Notes under the pieces: generated by a model | Told to the model about the DNA's origin: nothing | The model's database searches: none | Seen by the model: the letters and a program-made list of their open reading frames with translations, nothing else | Source: Desulfamplus sp. | Lineage (GTDB): Bacteria > Desulfobacterota > Desulfobacteria > Desulfobacterales > Desulfobacteraceae | NCBI GenBank assembly: GCA_015232935.1 | Contig: JADFYT010000021.1 | Location: 1 to 15,308, forward strand | Direction of reading: 5' to 3' | Length of the DNA: 15,308 bases | Made by a program: the position numbers and the translations under genes | Shown: piece by piece, positions 13,484 to 15,308 of the stretch | Layout of the letters: every line of letters starts with the position of its first letter | Numbering within the stretch: the first letter of the stretch is position 1

Positions 13484-13820
13484 GTTTTTCCTTGATTCTG
13501 GCAGCTTTACCTCTAAGATTTCTTAGATAGTATATTCTGGATCTGCGAACAGTACCTCTGGTAATAACTTCAATTTTATCAATCGAGGGTGAGTTCATGG
13601 GAAAAATTCTCTCAACTCCCACGCCACCAGATATTTTTCTTACTGTAAAGCGTGCACTGGCAAGACCTTTGTTTCTTTTTATTACAACACCCTGAAAGGC
13701 CTGAATACGCTCTTTTTCACCTTCGGTGATCTTGACGTGAACCTTTACTGTATCCCCTGCCCTGAAATCCGGTAGATCAAGGCGTAACTGTTCCATTTCC
13801 AACTGATGAATCACATTCAT
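13473..13820 (-). CDS. rplS: 50S ribosomal protein L19
   Basis: The protein has 115 residues, the usual L19 length; it sits at the 30S-50S interface. It is recognised by DFRAGDTVKVHVKI near the N-terminus, the central RIQAFQGVVIKRN and the C-terminal ERIFPMNSPSIDKIEV and RGTVRRSRIYYLRNLRGKAARI. It starts at ATG 13820 with a strong GGAGGAAG upstream; an ATG at 13835 lies within that ribosome site and would add five residues. The 233-base gap upstream to the SPOUT gene holds an inverted-repeat element. No clear promoter of its own is visible, although the element contributes a TTGACT on the minus strand. Confidence 0.96.
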   Translation of the reverse strand: MNVIHQLEMEQLRLDLPDFRAGDTVKVHVKITEGEKERIQAFQGVVIKRNKGLASARFTVRKISGGVGVERIFPMNSPSIDKIEVITRGTVRRSRIYYLRNLRGKAARIKEKRDI

Positions 13821-13940
13821 TATATCTTCCTCCATATGTACTATAATATACTAAACGGACATAGCCGTACCTTGGCCGGCCCGAATCATGAAAAACAACA
13901 TGTATTTCACGCTACAAATTTTCAAATCCAAATTACATGA

Positions 13941-14039
13941 TGACTTCGTAAAAAGTCAATTTGCCAAAACAGGCGTTCGATAAAATCAATGGGTTGTTGT
14001 GTTCAAAAATACTAATTTCAGACTTTTTACGAGACTTGC
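13941..14039. mobile_element. MITE-like inverted-repeat element with flanking direct repeats
   Basis: About 99 bp lie between two copies of AATTACATGA (13931-13940 and 14040-14049). Inside, TCGTAAAAAGTC near the left end (13946-13957) is the reverse complement of GACTTTTTACGA (14021-14032) near the right end. There is no coding capacity. This is the layout of a small non-autonomous transposable element with a 10-bp target duplication, and the right end matches 22-36 of this window over 15 bases. Caution: a related AATTTATATGA follows at 14059-14069, so the flanking repeats could come from local tandem duplication. Confidence 0.5.
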
Positions 14040-14053
14040 AATTACATGACAGA

Positions 14054-14728
14054 CTACAATTTATATGACAGACTATGACAAATTCTATCCAGAATAATGG
14101 AAACAGCCGATCGAACCGAAAGATGATTATATCCGCTTATTCCATAAACAGGTTCCAGAATGACATCGCAGTTGCTTATAAAATCCCTGGATAAGCCCCA
14201 TGCCGTACCAAATGCGATCATATAAGAATCAATACTGTTATTGTTTTCAAAAGCCGCTATCTGACCTCGACCTGTTATCTGGCTTTGACCTGTTATCTGG
14301 CTTGATCCTGTATTTCCAGACATTTTTTCTGCAAGCTCGGTAGCAGTAACAGCATTATCATGCTTTGCGGCACTTGTGGCTACCGTAACAACAGGTTGCT
14401 TGCGTTCGTCAGATATCTCTTGCAAGGCATCTTCAAAAGTTGACACTACCCTGATTAACTCAAGTGCTCTTTTTCTGAATGGATTTAACTCTCCTCCAAT
14501 CCCGCCTGTCCAGTGCTCAATGACTTCATGGGCAAGTACCTGCTGATCCATAAGCGGAGTTACAACATAAAAGCCTCTTACCCCAAATGTCATTGACGCC
14601 CTCGCTATGTCGTGCATGTCAATAGTTGTAAGGGCAGATGCAATTGTCGAACCCTTTTTGTTGGATACAGGATGATGAATAAGAGCGATATATAAATTAT
14701 CAAGCAATTTTTTTTCAACTTTCAACAT
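14054..14728 (-). CDS. SPOUT-family RNA methyltransferase (TrmD-adjacent type)
   Basis: This 224-residue protein has the opening NLYIALIHHPVSNKKG, then TTIDMHDIARASMTFGV and FYVVTPLMDQ, and a knot region IAFGTAWGLSRDF with SGYNHLSVRSAVSIILDR at the end. These match the SAM-dependent SPOUT family often encoded between trmD and rplS in deltaproteobacteria; the RNA target is not established to my knowledge. Residues about 136-160 are an insertion before the AFGTAWGL strand, containing a three-unit six-residue repeat (SSQITG-QSQITG-RGQIAA). No ribosome site is evident before ATG 14728. The 121-base gap to trmD contains nothing recognisable. Confidence 0.85.
   Translation of the reverse strand: MLKVEKKLLDNLYIALIHHPVSNKKGSTIASALTTIDMHDIARASMTFGVRGFYVVTPLMDQQVLAHEVIEHWTGGIGGELNPFRKRALELIRVVSTFEDALQEISDERKQPVVTVATSAAKHDNAVTATELAEKMSGNTGSSQITGQSQITGRGQIAAFENNNSIDSYMIAFGTAWGLSRDFISNCDVILEPVYGISGYNHLSVRSAVSIILDRICHSLSYKL
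14269..14304. repeat. 18-bp in-frame tandem repeat inside the SPOUT gene
   Basis: GACCTGTTATCTGGCTTT (14269-14286) is followed directly by the same 18 bases with one change (14287-14304). A degenerate third unit precedes it (14251-14268). Because the unit is a multiple of three it adds six residues per copy (SQITGQ-like) without breaking the frame. Confidence 0.8.
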
Positions 14729-14849
14729 ATGGTTTTTTGGAACTCTGCCGACCTGAGCTTTCCGGTTACTGTACTTGTCGAACTAACAGGAAAGGAAGGA
14801 TGAAAAGACGTTTATGGAAAACTGTACATTAAATCCAGCCATGCGATAT

Positions 14850-15308
14850 TCAGTACAAAAGTGCCTCAAGATCTTCACACCATTGCTTGAGCTCATGATG
14901 CCACTGTTTTAAAATATGCTTTTCCTGATCAAGGCAACCTGTTTTCTCAAAAAGATCCGGTCGTTTGAGAAAAGTTCTTTTAAGTGAGGAGTCTCTTCTC
15001 CACTCTTCAATCTTCATGTGATTACCGGAAAGCAATATATCAGGAACCACATTTGATTCAAATACAGATGGTCTTGTGTAGTGGGCGTGTTCCAGCCTGC
15101 CGTTTCTGAAAGAGTCCATTTCAGCCGAGGCATCTCCCCCAAGAACTCCGGGCAAAAGCCTTATAACAGCATCCATTATAACCATGGAAGCAAGTTCTCC
15201 TCCGGTCATCACATAATCCCCGATAGAGATCTCCTCATCCACAAATTCACTGCATATTCTCTCATCAATGCCTTCATACCTGCCGCAGACAAAAATAAGC
15301 CCCTGCAT
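14850..15308 (-). CDS. trmD: tRNA (guanine-37-N1)-methyltransferase TrmD, C-terminal part
   Basis: At least 152 residues are present; the N-terminal part lies beyond the right edge, so the ATG at 15308 is only where the window happens to end. TrmD makes m1G37 in tRNA and prevents frameshifting. The SAM knot is seen as FVCGRYEGIDERI, then EEISIGDYVMTGGELA and VIRLLPGVLGG, followed by HAHYTRP and the C-terminal domain LLSGNHMKIEEWRR. The far C-terminus contains a small echo, LKQWHHELKQW. The stop is UGA at 14850-14852. It is the first visible gene of the trmD-SPOUT-rplS-rnhB-yraN-rsmI cluster. Confidence 0.95.
   Translation of the reverse strand: MQGLIFVCGRYEGIDERICSEFVDEEISIGDYVMTGGELASMVIMDAVIRLLPGVLGGDASAEMDSFRNGRLEHAHYTRPSVFESNVVPDILLSGNHMKIEEWRRDSSLKRTFLKRPDLFEKTGCLDQEKHILKQWHHELKQWCEDLEALLY

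Noticed and set aside
14789..14832. Strong Shine-Dalgarno-like GGAAAGGAAGG followed by ATG on the + strand
   Set aside because: The frame closes after ten codons and lies antisense in the trmD-SPOUT gap; nothing supports expression.

Overview
The window looks like chromosomal DNA of a strictly anaerobic Desulfobacterales-type (deltaproteobacterial) sulfate reducer. The clues are a Wood-Ljungdahl methyl-branch operon fused to heterodisulfide-reductase electron-transfer genes, two selenocysteine-encoded redox proteins in that operon, and cytoplasmic REC/PAS/kinase signalling proteins. The taxon is inferred from gene content only.

Left part (1-3272, + strand): a leader with a candidate promoter and a 7-bp hairpin, then a stand-alone response regulator, a shikimate-dehydrogenase-like protein with two changed active-site residues, and a soluble REC-PAS-histidine kinase. 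A strong bidirectional-looking terminator (3282-3320) separates this block from the converging genes on the other strand.

Centre (3363-11047, - strand, transcribed right to left): a second MetF-like protein, a 1525-residue HdrA-type flavoprotein, an MvhD-type [2Fe-2S] protein, MetV and MetF. Both HdrA and MvhD contain an in-frame UGA where relatives have Cys, each followed at the right distance by a bacterial SECIS-like hairpin. A naive ORF caller splits HdrA into a 66-residue fragment plus a 1401-residue remainder, and loses the first 45 residues of MvhD. HdrA is itself a composite: an N-terminal HdrA flavin unit, an inserted GltD-like NAD(P)H/FAD module, the rest of that HdrA unit, a second HdrA unit, and C-terminal ferredoxin clusters. 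Together these suggest a methylene-tetrahydrofolate reductase complex that joins NAD(P)H, ferredoxin and methylene-H4F, possibly by flavin-based electron bifurcation. HdrB and HdrC are absent from the window.

Intergenic 11048-11359: besides the metF leader it holds a compact + strand promoter-to-terminator unit of about 100 nt carrying three TCGTATGG repeats. This is a candidate small RNA antisense to the leader of the selenoprotein operon.

Right part (11360-15308, - strand): the conserved translation cluster trmD (cut by the window edge), a SPOUT RNA methyltransferase, rplS, rnhB, yraN and rsmI. It carries three local oddities. A roughly 100-bp MITE-like inverted-repeat element with flanking 10-bp direct repeats sits just before rplS, and one end of a sibling copy lies at the left edge of the window. 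A six-residue tandem repeat has expanded inside the SPOUT protein. A small Cys-rich reading frame is squeezed between yraN and rsmI.
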